From CAYURR01 sp964446745 (GTDB lineage: Bacteria > Bacillota > Clostridia > Lachnospirales > WQUN01), in assembly GCA_964446745.1 (NCBI GenBank), contig CAYURR010000060.1, forward strand, positions 1 to 15,741: 15,741 nucleotides of DNA, in the 5' to 3' direction. This document shows, piece by piece, positions 6,382 through 14,731 of this stretch. Position numbers and translations under genes: made by a program. The notes under the pieces were generated by a model, which saw only the letters and a list, made by a program, of their open reading frames with translations, was not told where the DNA came from and did not search any database. Position 1 is the stretch's first letter; the number at the start of each line of letters is the position of its first letter.

Positions 6382-7651
6382 CTTACCACCTTTACTTATC
6401 GAGATCGGTACAAAGGCAAAGGCTTCCGCACGTATATCATCCGCGTTAACGACCGACGAAAAAAATGCGGCGCTAAACGCATGTGCTGACGCACTTATAA
6501 AAAACACCCCTGAGATACTTGCAGCGAATGCTTACGATCTGGAGCAATTAGCGTTCGGTGACAGCCGAAATTCGAAACCGAGTTTTGTAGACAGGCTCAC
6601 ACTTAACGAAAAGCGTATCGAGGAAATAGCCGAAGGGTTACTCCAAGTAGCCACGCTCGAAGACCCGGTAGATACGCGAAACCCTCTTTATGAGCAAAGG
6701 ACGCTTCCAAACGGTCTTGTCGTCGGTAAGCGACGCGTACCGCTCGGTGTGATCGGCATCATCTATGAGGCCCGCCCGAACGTGACAGCGGATGCGTTCG
6801 GGCTCTGCTTCAAGACCGGCAACGCGGTTATCTTGCGCGGAGGCAAGGAAGCGATTACAACCAACAAGGCGATCGTTACCGTCCTGCGCGATACACTGAA
6901 CAGCGTCGGCATCAACCCCGATGTACTTCAATTGATAGAGGATACCGCACGCGAAACGGCCACCGCATTTATGTGCATGAACGGGTATCTTGATGTACTA
7001 ATCCCACGCGGCGGCGCGGGCCTCATCAAGTCTGTGATGGAAAACAGCTCTGTGCCCGTTATCGAGACCGGCACAGGCAACTGTCACATATATGTCGACA
7101 AATCCGCCGACCTTAAAATGGCCACGGAGATACTTGTAAACGCTAAAACCCAGCGCCCATCCGTCTGTAATGCGTGTGAGACTTTGCTTATTCATAAAGA
7201 TATTGCTACTGATTTTCTGCCCGCTATCTGTGACGCATTAAATCAGCACGGTGTTGAGATACGTGGTGATGTTTTGACCTGTGAGCTCGTGACGTATGCA
7301 AAGCCGGTAACGGACGAAGATTACGCTACCGAGTTTTTAGATTTGATCATCTCGGTCAAAACGGTCAGTAACGTGGAGGAAGCCGTTAATCACATTACGA
7401 TGTATTCAACAGGGCATTCTGAGGCAATAATAACGGGGGACAACAAATCAGCCGAGTATTTCACGAACACGGTCGACGCCGCTGCTGTTTATGTAAACGC
7501 CTCGACGCGCTTTACGGACGGCTTTGAGTTCGGCATGGGTGCGGAAATAGGTATCAGCACGCAAAAGCTTCACGCGCGCGGCCCGATGGGTCTGACAGAG
7601 CTTACGAGCTATAAATACATAATCAACGGAAACGGACAGATACGCGCATGA
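6371..7651 (+). CDS. proA: Glutamate-5-semialdehyde dehydrogenase (gamma-glutamyl phosphate reductase)
   Basis: Second step of proline synthesis: NADPH-dependent reduction of gamma-glutamyl phosphate to glutamate 5-semialdehyde. Aldehyde-dehydrogenase fold of 426 residues with PLGVIGIIYEARPNVT (124-139), AVILRGGKEA (152-161), ETGTGNCHIYVD (232-243), the catalytic cysteine C266 in QRPSVCNACETLL, and the C-terminal GPMGL/LTSYKY block. ATG 6371 is preferred; a GTG at 6362 in frame adds three residues and neither has a strong ribosome site, consistent with coupling to the overlapping cyclo-ligase gene. ProB acts directly before it, but proB and proA are parted here by the nuclease and cyclo-ligase genes. 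The stop overlaps the response regulator start by ATGA. Confidence 0.95.
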   Translation: MYSNLPPLLIEIGTKAKASARISSALTTDEKNAALNACADALIKNTPEILAANAYDLEQLAFGDSRNSKPSFVDRLTLNEKRIEEIAEGLLQVATLEDPVDTRNPLYEQRTLPNGLVVGKRRVPLGVIGIIYEARPNVTADAFGLCFKTGNAVILRGGKEAITTNKAIVTVLRDTLNSVGINPDVLQLIEDTARETATAFMCMNGYLDVLIPRGGAGLIKSVMENSSVPVIETGTGNCHIYVDKSADLKMATEILVNAKTQRPSVCNACETLLIHKDIATDFLPAICDALNQHGVEIRGDVLTCELVTYAKPVTDEDYATEFLDLIISVKTVSNVEEAVNHITMYSTGHSEAIITGDNKSAEYFTNTVDAAAVYVNASTRFTDGFEFGMGAEIGISTQKLHARGPMGLTELTSYKYIINGNGQIRA

Positions 7652-8325
7652 ATATCAAGATACTCATTGTAGACGACGACCCGAACATCGCCGAGCTGAT
7701 CACGCTCTACCTGAACAAGGAGGGCTACGAGACCACTCAAGCACACGACGGTGATCAAGCGGTCAATACCTTCGATACCTTTTCGCCGCATCTGGTGCTG
7801 TTGGATCTGATGATGCCAAAGAAGGACGGATATCAGGTCTGTAAGGAGCTCAGGCGCAAGACCGACATACCGATCATCATGCTCACGGCAAAGGGCGAGA
7901 CCTTTGACAAGGTGCTCGGGCTTGAGATTGGCGCCGACGACTATATCGTAAAGCCGTTTGACCCGAAGGAGCTGGTGGCGCGTGTAAAGGCTGTGCTGCG
8001 CCGTTATGACAAGCCCGAGGAAAACAAAGCGATAGTTTATCCCAATCTTGAGATAAATCCTACAACCTACTTGGTTACATATCACGGTACAGAGCTTGAA
8101 TTACCCCCGAAGGAATTTGAAACACTGCATTTCCTCGCTCAGCATCCCAATCAGGTATTCACGCGTGAGCAGTTGCTGGACCGCATATGGGGTTATGAGT
8201 TTATGGGCGATACGCGTACGGTCGATGTGCATATCAAACGACTGCGCGAAAAAATGCCCAACGAGGATATCTGGAGCATCAAAACTGTATGGGGTATCGG
8301 TTATAAATTTGAAATAAAGAAATGA
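7648..8325 (+). CDS. OmpR/PhoB-family response regulator
   Basis: DNA-binding regulator of 225 residues. The receiver domain (1-120) has all phospho-transfer residues: D10 and D11, phospho-acceptor D53 (LLDLMMPKKDG), T80 and K102 (VKPFDP). The winged-helix output domain (about 128-222) has the family hallmarks PPKEFETLHFLA, FTREQLLDRIWGYEF, RTVDVHIKRLREK and TVWGIGYKFE. No histidine kinase gene lies nearby, so the partner is unknown. It overlaps proA by ATGA and is followed after 8 bases by mcsA, so it occupies the position where many Firmicutes have ctsR, the repressor of the mcsA-mcsB-clpC operon. A role in controlling clpC is inference from position only; the target genes cannot be read from the sequence. 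Confidence 0.94.
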   Translation: MNIKILIVDDDPNIAELITLYLNKEGYETTQAHDGDQAVNTFDTFSPHLVLLDLMMPKKDGYQVCKELRRKTDIPIIMLTAKGETFDKVLGLEIGADDYIVKPFDPKELVARVKAVLRRYDKPEENKAIVYPNLEINPTTYLVTYHGTELELPPKEFETLHFLAQHPNQVFTREQLLDRIWGYEFMGDTRTVDVHIKRLREKMPNEDIWSIKTVWGIGYKFEIKK

Positions 8326-8329
8326 GGAA
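8323..8329 (+). promoter_or_regulatory. Ribosome binding site deciding the mcsA start
   Basis: The TGAGGAA at 8323-8329 overlaps the response regulator stop and lies six bases (from the end of AGG) before ATG 8334. An in-frame ATG at 8322 has this sequence inside its own first codons and no site of its own, so 8334 is the likely start. Confidence 0.6.
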
Positions 8330-8333
8330 TCAT

Positions 8334-8834
8334 ATGTTGTGCCAAAGATGTCAGCAAAATGAAGCGACCGTTCATGTACAGCAAATAATGAATAATCAAA
8401 AGACCGAGCTACATCTGTGTGCCGAATGCGCGAGCCAGATGGAGGCACCGATTATGTCGTTTGACCAGTTCTTTCAAGCGTTGATCGACGTATTCAGCGC
8501 TATGCCGGACATCAACAGCTCCACACATAACCCGCATTCCGATCGCACCTGCACATCTTGCGGGTTGACGTTTGACAATTTCAGAAACTCGGGCAAATTC
8601 GGATGCGCGAGTTGTTATTCGGCGTTTAAGAAGGAGCTCGACATCGTCCTCAAAAACATACAGGGCAGCAACAGGCACTCAGGCAAGATACCACAGCGTA
8701 CGGGCGTAGAGTTATTGAAAACCCGCAGGCTCGGCGAACTACGCGCGGAGCTTAAAAAGGCCATAGAGGTCGAGCAATATGAGGAAGCTGCGAGGATACG
8801 CGATCTGATCAAGGAAATGGAGGGAAGCGCATGA
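8334..8834 (+). CDS. mcsA: McsA, activator of the protein-arginine kinase McsB
   Basis: Zinc-finger partner that stimulates McsB and participates in arginine phosphorylation of damaged proteins. The 166-residue product has four CxxC pairs: C3/C6, C29/C32, C73/C76 and C91/C94, then a C-terminal UVR domain (about 131-163, RRLGELRAELKKAIEVEQYE) of the type that binds Clp ATPases or partner proteins. Choosing ATG 8334 gives the standard MLCQRC N-terminus. The stop overlaps mcsB by ATGA, implying coupled synthesis of the two partners. The residues between finger pairs (37-70) are variable in the family. Confidence 0.93.
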   Translation: MLCQRCQQNEATVHVQQIMNNQKTELHLCAECASQMEAPIMSFDQFFQALIDVFSAMPDINSSTHNPHSDRTCTSCGLTFDNFRNSGKFGCASCYSAFKKELDIVLKNIQGSNRHSGKIPQRTGVELLKTRRLGELRAELKKAIEVEQYEEAARIRDLIKEMEGSA

Positions 8835-9859
8835 ACTTTTGGTATACGGAAAGCGTTTCGGACATATCCCCCATCATCTCATCCCGCATCCGATTAGCGA
8901 GGAACTTTAAGGAGTACCCTTTCCTATCCGCTATCTCAAAGGAAACCTCGGAGGATATGATCAAGAAGGCTGTCGGCGCAGTTATTAACGAGCGTACACA
9001 GCTCGGCGAGCAATTCTTTTCTATCGACATCGATGCCCAGAACGATGTCACCAAAATCCATATGATGGAGAAGCACATCCTGAGCCCGGAGTTTTTAAAG
9101 ATCGACCGTCCAAAGCGTTTGCTGCTACAGAGCGATGAGAAGATCAGCATTATGATCAACGAAGAGGATCATCTGCGCATACAAGCGATCGCTGCCGGTG
9201 ATGATATCAACTCCGCGTTTGAGGCCGCCAACCATATCGACAACCTCATAGAGGAAACCACTGAATACGCATTCGACAAGGAATTCGGATATCTGACCGC
9301 CTGCCCGACCAATACAGGGACAGGACTGCGCGCGTCGTACATGGCGCATCTGCCGCTATTAGAGCGTACGGGGCAGCTCAAGATGATCATGTCCACTGTC
9401 AGCAAATTCGGTATCACGATACGGGGCATCTACGGCGAGGGTACGGAGCCGCTCGGGCATATCTATCAAATATCCAATCAGGTCACTATGGGCAAATCGG
9501 AGGAAGAGATCATAAGCGGTTTAAAATCCGTGACCTCGCAAATAATAGAGAGTGAGAATAAGCTGCGCGAACGCATTTTCGCGGATCCGACAAACGACGA
9601 CGCGGACAGGGTATACCGTTCGCTCGGTATCATAAAATACGCGCGCAGGCTCACGACGAACGAGGCTGTCGAACTGCTGTCAGATATTCGGCTCGGATTT
9701 TTGAGCGGCGTGCTCGAATGCCCAAAGCCCAATGTAACGATCTACCAGATCATGATGAACATACAGCCATGCAGCCTGCAACTGATATGCGGCAAGGAAT
9801 TCTCCGAAGCCGAGCGTGATGTCGCCCGCGCGACGTATCTGCGTGAGGTCTTTGGTTAA
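8831..9859 (+). CDS. mcsB: Protein-arginine kinase McsB
   Basis: Phosphorylates arginine residues on unfolded or regulatory proteins, marking them for ClpC-ClpP. The 342-residue protein has the phosphagen-kinase catalytic fold: SSRIRLARN (17-25), NEEDHLRI (110-117) and the CPTNTGTGLRAS loop (158-169) with the conserved cysteine C158. The C-terminal RDxxRA motif, which forms the phospho-arginine receptor pocket in Bacillus McsB, is present as R329-D330-V-A-R333-A334. GGAGGG at 8819-8824 gives a good start six bases downstream. The gene lies between mcsA and clpC, as in most Firmicutes. The creatine kinase-type substrate domain is absent, as expected for McsB. Confidence 0.96.
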   Translation: MNFWYTESVSDISPIISSRIRLARNFKEYPFLSAISKETSEDMIKKAVGAVINERTQLGEQFFSIDIDAQNDVTKIHMMEKHILSPEFLKIDRPKRLLLQSDEKISIMINEEDHLRIQAIAAGDDINSAFEAANHIDNLIEETTEYAFDKEFGYLTACPTNTGTGLRASYMAHLPLLERTGQLKMIMSTVSKFGITIRGIYGEGTEPLGHIYQISNQVTMGKSEEEIISGLKSVTSQIIESENKLRERIFADPTNDDADRVYRSLGIIKYARRLTTNEAVELLSDIRLGFLSGVLECPKPNVTIYQIMMNIQPCSLQLICGKEFSEAERDVARATYLREVFG

Positions 9860-9892
9860 TCTACATTCTACACAATATACCTGGAGGAATAT

Positions 9893-12343
9893 ATGCAAGG
9901 AAAACTCACCGAACGGGCCAAGCAGGCCATAGAAAACGCAAAACAGGCCGCCGTTGACATGGGTCACGGATATGTGGGCACTGAACATTTATTGCTCGGG
10001 CTGTCGGAGGTAACAGACGGGATCGCCGCGCGTGCGATCGCTGCGCAGAGTGTCACAGCCAACGAGATCTCCGCAAAGATTGAGGAGCTCGTAGGCGGGC
10101 ATAACGGCAACGGCTCGAATCCGAAGGATTTTACACCACGCACAAAGCGCATATTGGAAATGAGTTTTCAGGAAGCGCTGCGCATGGGAACAAGCTATAT
10201 AGGCACCGAGCATCTGTTGATGGCACTTTTACGCGAACAGGACAGTGTCGCCGTAAAGGTTTTACAGTCGTTGAATGTAAATATCCAAAAGCTATTTGAG
10301 GACATCCTCGGTATGCTCGGCGAGAGTGATAAGCAACCCGTTTCCGTGATGCCTATGGGACCATCAGCCAAGAGCTCACGCAAGCAGAAGACCAACACAC
10401 CCACCCTGGACAAATTCGGACGCGATCTCACACAGATGGCGACCGAGAACAAATTTGATCCGATCATAGGCCGAGCAAAAGAAATTCAACGATTGATACA
10501 AATATTGAGCCGCCGCACAAAGAACAACCCATGCCTCGTCGGGGATCCCGGTGTCGGCAAAACCGCTATAGTAGAGGGTCTTGCGCAGCGCATCATTGAT
10601 GGCGATGTACCGTCATTATTGCATGACCGTCGTGTCGTGGCGTTGGATCTGTCGGGCATGGTCGCGGGCACAAAATATCGCGGCGAGTTCGAGGAGCGTA
10701 TCAAGAAGGTCATGCAGGAGCTCAAGGCCAATCCGAACGTGATCCTGTTTATTGACGAGATGCATACGATCATCGGTGCGGGTGGCGCAGAGGGTGCACT
10801 CGATGCCTCGAATATCCTAAAGCCCGCATTATCTCGCGGGGAGATGCAGGTCATCGGCGCGACGACCTTGGACGAATATCGCAAGTATATCGAAAAGGAC
10901 GCGGCCCTCGAAAGACGTTTCCAACCCGTGATGGTAGACGAACCTACCGAGGACGAAGCGATCGAGATACTCAAGGGTATCCGCGACAAATACGAGGCGC
11001 ATCATAACGTAAAGATTACCGACAAGGCGATCGAGGCCTCTGTTAAGCTATCATCACGCTATATCTCTGACCGTTTCCTGCCTGACAAGGCTATCGACGT
11101 ACTCGACGAGGCATCCTCAAAGATACGCCTACAGACCTTTACAGCGCCCCCACATATCAAGGGGCTCGAAGAGGAGCTGTCCGAGCTCGAAAAGGAAAAG
11201 GAATCTGCAATCAAGTCCGAGGAATTTGAAAAGGCCGGTAATATAAAGCAGAAGCAAGCCGACATAAAAAATAAACTCGATAGTGCAAAAAACGAATGGC
11301 AAAAAAAGAACGCGGACGACACGCATATCGTCGACGAGGACGAGATAGCGGACGCTGTCGCGCTCTGGACCGGTATACCCGTAAAGCGTTTGCAATCCGA
11401 GGAAAGCGAAAAGCTCGTCTCCCTCGAGGACACACTGCATAAGCGCATCGTCGGCCAGGAAGAAGCCGTAACCACCGTCGCGCGTGCGATCCGCCGTGGA
11501 CGCGTGGGGCTGAAGAACCCGAAGCGCCCGATAGGTTCGTTCCTGTTCTTGGGCCCGACCGGCGTCGGTAAGACAGAGCTTTCAAAGGCACTCGCGGAGA
11601 CGCTGTTTGGTGACGAGAACGCGATGATACGCGTGGATATGTCCGAGTATATGGAAAAGCACACGGTATCAAGGCTCATCGGCTCCCCTCCGGGTTATGT
11701 CGGTTACGACGAGGGTGGTCAGGTCAGCGAACGCATTCGCAAGAAGCCATATTCGGTTGTTTTATTCGATGAGATCGAAAAGGCACATCCCGATGTGTTC
11801 AATATCCTACTGCAGGTGCTCGACGACGGACACATCACAGACGCGCAGGGCCGCAAGGTTGATTTCAAGAACACCGTAATCATAATGACCTCTAACGCGG
11901 GTGCACGTAATATCATTTCGCCTAAACGCCTCGGCTTTGTATCCGACGACGACAAGAAGCGTACCTACGATGATATGAAAAAGATGGTCATGGAAGAGGT
12001 AAAGCAGATATTCCGTCCCGAATTCATTAATCGCGTGGACGACATCATAGTATTCCACCCGCATGACCGCGATGATATACAAAAGATCACAGGCTTGATG
12101 CTTGAGGAAACAAAGAAACGCGTCAAGGAACACATGAGTGTCGAGGTCGACATCGCCGACGAGGTCGTCGAGTACATCATCGACAAGGGTTTTGACCAGC
12201 ACTACGGTGCGAGACCGCTGCGCCGCACGATACAGTCGACCGTCGAGGACGAACTCGCGGATGCGATCCTTTCCAACAGCATCAAGGAAGGCGACAAGGT
12301 CAAGCTTGTTTTAACAGACGGAAAGGTCAGCATAAAGAAATAA
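9893..12343 (+). CDS. clpC: ATP-dependent Clp protease ATPase subunit ClpC
   Basis: Hsp100/AAA+ unfoldase that feeds proteins to ClpP. Length 816 is typical. Domains: double Clp N-repeat (1-145), AAA1 with GDPGVGKT (217-224) and Walker B LFIDE (285-289), a UVR-containing coiled middle region (about 424-470), AAA2 with GPTGVGKT (554-561) and Walker B LFDE (624-627), then the D2-small domain. E31 and E106 match the Bacillus ClpC glutamates that bind phospho-arginine (E32, E106). L680-G681-F682 fits the [LIV]GF loop that docks on ClpP. GGAGG at 9883-9887 precedes the ATG. The 33-base gap after mcsB shows no clear promoter, CtsR site or CIRCE element. Confidence 0.97.
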   Translation: MQGKLTERAKQAIENAKQAAVDMGHGYVGTEHLLLGLSEVTDGIAARAIAAQSVTANEISAKIEELVGGHNGNGSNPKDFTPRTKRILEMSFQEALRMGTSYIGTEHLLMALLREQDSVAVKVLQSLNVNIQKLFEDILGMLGESDKQPVSVMPMGPSAKSSRKQKTNTPTLDKFGRDLTQMATENKFDPIIGRAKEIQRLIQILSRRTKNNPCLVGDPGVGKTAIVEGLAQRIIDGDVPSLLHDRRVVALDLSGMVAGTKYRGEFEERIKKVMQELKANPNVILFIDEMHTIIGAGGAEGALDASNILKPALSRGEMQVIGATTLDEYRKYIEKDAALERRFQPVMVDEPTEDEAIEILKGIRDKYEAHHNVKITDKAIEASVKLSSRYISDRFLPDKAIDVLDEASSKIRLQTFTAPPHIKGLEEELSELEKEKESAIKSEEFEKAGNIKQKQADIKNKLDSAKNEWQKKNADDTHIVDEDEIADAVALWTGIPVKRLQSEESEKLVSLEDTLHKRIVGQEEAVTTVARAIRRGRVGLKNPKRPIGSFLFLGPTGVGKTELSKALAETLFGDENAMIRVDMSEYMEKHTVSRLIGSPPGYVGYDEGGQVSERIRKKPYSVVLFDEIEKAHPDVFNILLQVLDDGHITDAQGRKVDFKNTVIIMTSNAGARNIISPKRLGFVSDDDKKRTYDDMKKMVMEEVKQIFRPEFINRVDDIIVFHPHDRDDIQKITGLMLEETKKRVKEHMSVEVDIADEVVEYIIDKGFDQHYGARPLRRTIQSTVEDELADAILSNSIKEGDKVKLVLTDGKVSIKK

Positions 12344-12353
12344 GGGGGCATAT

Positions 12354-13394
12354 ATGAACGACCTCTTTTCGACATATACACTAAAGGGTCGCGTGACCAA
12401 AAACCGATTGGTCGTGCCGCCGATGGTATGCTTCGGGTATTCGCCGGACGGTTACGTTTCCGACAGGCATCTTGATCACTATGAGCGTATGGCCGCAGGT
12501 GGCAACGGCATCGTTATCGTCGAGGCCACCTGCGTAAGCAAAAACGGTCGGCTCGACAGCTCGGAACTCGGTATCTGGGACGATAGCTTCATCCCGCGCT
12601 TGAGCGAGCTTGCCTCTGTGATAAAAAAGCACGGAGCGCTTTCGATGATCCAGATTCACCATGCGGGTATAAAGAATTTTGACAAGGCTCTCGCGGTATG
12701 CCCTTCCGAATACGAAGACATACCGGCTCTCACGATACCGGAGATAGAGGAAATCACGGCGGACTTTGTAAAGGCCGCCGTCCGTGCCAAGCAAGCGGGC
12801 TTTGACGGTGTCGAACTGCATGGCTGTCATGGGTATTTGATCTGCGAGTTCCTATCACCTGTAACCAACAACCGTGACGACGTATACGGGGACGACCGCA
12901 CAAAATTTGCCGTGGATATCATCAAAAAGGTGCGTTGTGCACTCGGCGAGGATATGATCATCGGCATCAGGATGGGCGGTAACGACCCGGACATGCGTAC
13001 GGCTACCGAATACGCAAAGGTGTTTGAGAAAAACGGCGTAGATATCATACATGTATCGACGGGCTTTAAGGACTACAGCCCCGAGGATCTCTACTACGAG
13101 GAAAACGAGTACTACAACTGGATCGTACGCACTGGTATCATCATCAAGCGTTTTGTGCGCGTGCCCGTGATCGTCGTCAACGGTGTGCGTACACCCGAGC
13201 AGGCCCAGTACATAATCTCGGAAAATTTGAGTGATTTTGTAGCAGTCGGTAAGGCCATGCTCGTAGACCCTGAGTGGGCACCCAAGATGCAACGCGGCGA
13301 AACACCGATCAAATGCCGTAGCTGTAAACGTTGCACATGGTTTGAAAGACACAAGAAGCCGGAGGATAGGCGATGCCCCGCCAGAAAAGCGTAA
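12354..13394 (+). CDS. Old Yellow Enzyme-family NADH:flavin oxidoreductase
   Basis: FMN-dependent TIM-barrel oxidoreductase of 346 residues; the substrate is unknown, and the family reduces activated alkenes and similar acceptors. Visible family marks are VPPM (21-24), IQIHHAG (99-105), the active-site pair H156/H159 in ELHGCHGYL, the following FLSPVTNNRDDVYG (166-179), VVNGVRTPEQAQ for FMN phosphate binding, and the ending VGKAMLVDPEW (298-308). The C-terminus carries four cysteines, C321, C324, C327 and C341 (CxxCxxC-x13-C), suggestive of a metal or Fe-S site; the long form with an added NADH/FAD module (2,4-dienoyl-CoA reductase type) is absent. GGGGG at 12344-12348 precedes the ATG. Its last 22 bases overlap mtaB, which links expression, but no functional link with ClpC or MtaB is evident. 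Confidence 0.88.
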   Translation: MNDLFSTYTLKGRVTKNRLVVPPMVCFGYSPDGYVSDRHLDHYERMAAGGNGIVIVEATCVSKNGRLDSSELGIWDDSFIPRLSELASVIKKHGALSMIQIHHAGIKNFDKALAVCPSEYEDIPALTIPEIEEITADFVKAAVRAKQAGFDGVELHGCHGYLICEFLSPVTNNRDDVYGDDRTKFAVDIIKKVRCALGEDMIIGIRMGGNDPDMRTATEYAKVFEKNGVDIIHVSTGFKDYSPEDLYYEENEYYNWIVRTGIIIKRFVRVPVIVVNGVRTPEQAQYIISENLSDFVAVGKAMLVDPEWAPKMQRGETPIKCRSCKRCTWFERHKKPEDRRCPARKA

Positions 13395-14710
13395 GCTCTG
13401 TAACCATCGGTTGCAAGGCCAATCTCGCCGACACACAAGCCATATTGTCCGAGTTTATAAAGCGCGGCTACCGCATCGTTGACAACGATCAACGCGCGGA
13501 CGTGTATATCGTGAATACATGCACGGTCACGAATGTCAGCGATAAAAAATCCAAGCAGGCCATACGCAAAGCCATACGTCAAAACCCTAATGCCCATGTA
13601 ATCGTCAGTGGATGTTATGCAAAACTCAACAAAGAAGAAGCGCAATCGATCGAGGGCGTGAGCCTTGTAATAAGCGCAAGCGACCGCGAAGCGATCGCGC
13701 ACTGGCTCGACGAATACGCAGACAATGCGAACAAGACAACCACATATGACTCGGGATTGATCAATGCTGGTACCCTCAATGCCGAAACCATCAGTATCAG
13801 CACCTTCGGTGAAAGGACACGCGCGTATGTAAAGGTGCAGGACGGCTGCACGAATTTCTGCTCATACTGCATCGTGCCCTACGCACGCGGCGACATAAAG
13901 AGCAAACACCCTGAGGATGTGCTGCGTGAAGTGGACGAAAGGCTCAATGCGGGATATAAAGAGATCGTGATCACAGGAATAAACATCTGTGCTTACGGGC
14001 GTGATCTTACTGACCTTACTTTGGCTACTGCCGAGCAGCTCGATCTGATCGCCCTACTCGACCGCATATGTACCACTTATCCGCAGCTGGCTCGCTTGCG
14101 CTTGGGCAGCTTGGAGCCCGACTATTTTAACGAGCAACGGCTAAATCGGCTTGCTCCACTTTCGAAAAGGCATCCAGCGCTCTGTGACCACCTCCATCTG
14201 TCGCTGCAAAGTGGCAGCGACAACATACTCAAAGCTATGAACAGACATTACACCACGGAGGATTACAGGCGCACTGTCAGTCGTCTTAGGGAGATATTCC
14301 CACATCTGGGGCTTACTACAGACGTAATAGTGGGCTTCCCGGGTGAGACGGAAGCGGATTTTAGGCGTACATGTGAGTTCGTAACGGAGCTGGGTTTTTC
14401 AAGGTTGCATGTGTTCCCGTTTTCCCCGAAGCGCGGCACGAAGGCCGCCGACATGCCCGATCAATGTACCCATGAGATAAAGGAACGTCGCTCACAAGAG
14501 CTGATCGCTATCGCAAAGGATTTAGCTCAGGACTTTATGCAAAAACAAAAAGGGCGCAGTGTGTCTGTTTTATTTGAGCAAAAGTACGAAGATCAATGTC
14601 AGGGGTATACGACAAACTACATACGCGCGGTAGCAGCGGGTGTGGCGGAGAATGAGTTAAAGAGCCTGAGGGTCATAGGAACGGACGGCGAGACGCTTAT
14701 ATGCGAATGA
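13373..14710 (+). CDS. mtaB: tRNA (N6-threonylcarbamoyladenosine-37) methylthiotransferase MtaB
   Basis: Radical-SAM enzyme that converts t6A to ms2t6A at position 37 of ANN-decoding tRNAs. The 445-residue protein has the three-part methylthiotransferase layout: N-terminal UPF0004 domain with cluster cysteines C14 (TIGCKAN), C50 (NTCTVT) and C81 (SGCYA); radical-SAM core with C159, C163 and C166 (DGCTNFCSYC); and a C-terminal TRAM domain (about 382-445). The NTCTVT motif and GCYAKL fit the MtaB branch rather than MiaB or RimO. GGAGGA at 13361-13366 lies six bases before the ATG, and the start is inside the end of the oxidoreductase gene. Length is normal. Confidence 0.94.
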   Translation: MPRQKSVSSVTIGCKANLADTQAILSEFIKRGYRIVDNDQRADVYIVNTCTVTNVSDKKSKQAIRKAIRQNPNAHVIVSGCYAKLNKEEAQSIEGVSLVISASDREAIAHWLDEYADNANKTTTYDSGLINAGTLNAETISISTFGERTRAYVKVQDGCTNFCSYCIVPYARGDIKSKHPEDVLREVDERLNAGYKEIVITGINICAYGRDLTDLTLATAEQLDLIALLDRICTTYPQLARLRLGSLEPDYFNEQRLNRLAPLSKRHPALCDHLHLSLQSGSDNILKAMNRHYTTEDYRRTVSRLREIFPHLGLTTDVIVGFPGETEADFRRTCEFVTELGFSRLHVFPFSPKRGTKAADMPDQCTHEIKERRSQELIAIAKDLAQDFMQKQKGRSVSVLFEQKYEDQCQGYTTNYIRAVAAGVAENELKSLRVIGTDGETLICE

Positions 14711-14719
14711 ATACCGATT

Positions 14720-14724
14720 GGAGG
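14720..14724 (+). promoter_or_regulatory. Ribosome binding site favouring a GTG start for ireB
   Basis: GGAGG ends one base before ATG 14726, too close to serve it, but seven bases before the in-frame GTG 14732. The GTG start gives an N-terminus (MNLSETQKF) in line with the family. This is a prediction from spacing. Confidence 0.65.
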
Positions 14725-14731
14725 TATGAAC

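Noticed and set aside
9860..9892. Possible promoter or CtsR site before clpC (TCTACATTCTACAC and a TATAC-like element)
   Set aside because: Only 33 bases, no matching -35 element, no tandem CtsR heptads and no CIRCE inverted repeat; the short direct repeat is too weak to call.
11059..11679. 206-codon antisense open frame within clpC, and similar long antisense frames at 12855-13436, 13112-13702 and 5152-5646
   Set aside because: They lie wholly opposite strongly recognised genes, have low-complexity or Ser/Arg-rich translations with no family motifs, and no promoter or ribosome site stands out. They are shadows of the sense codon usage.
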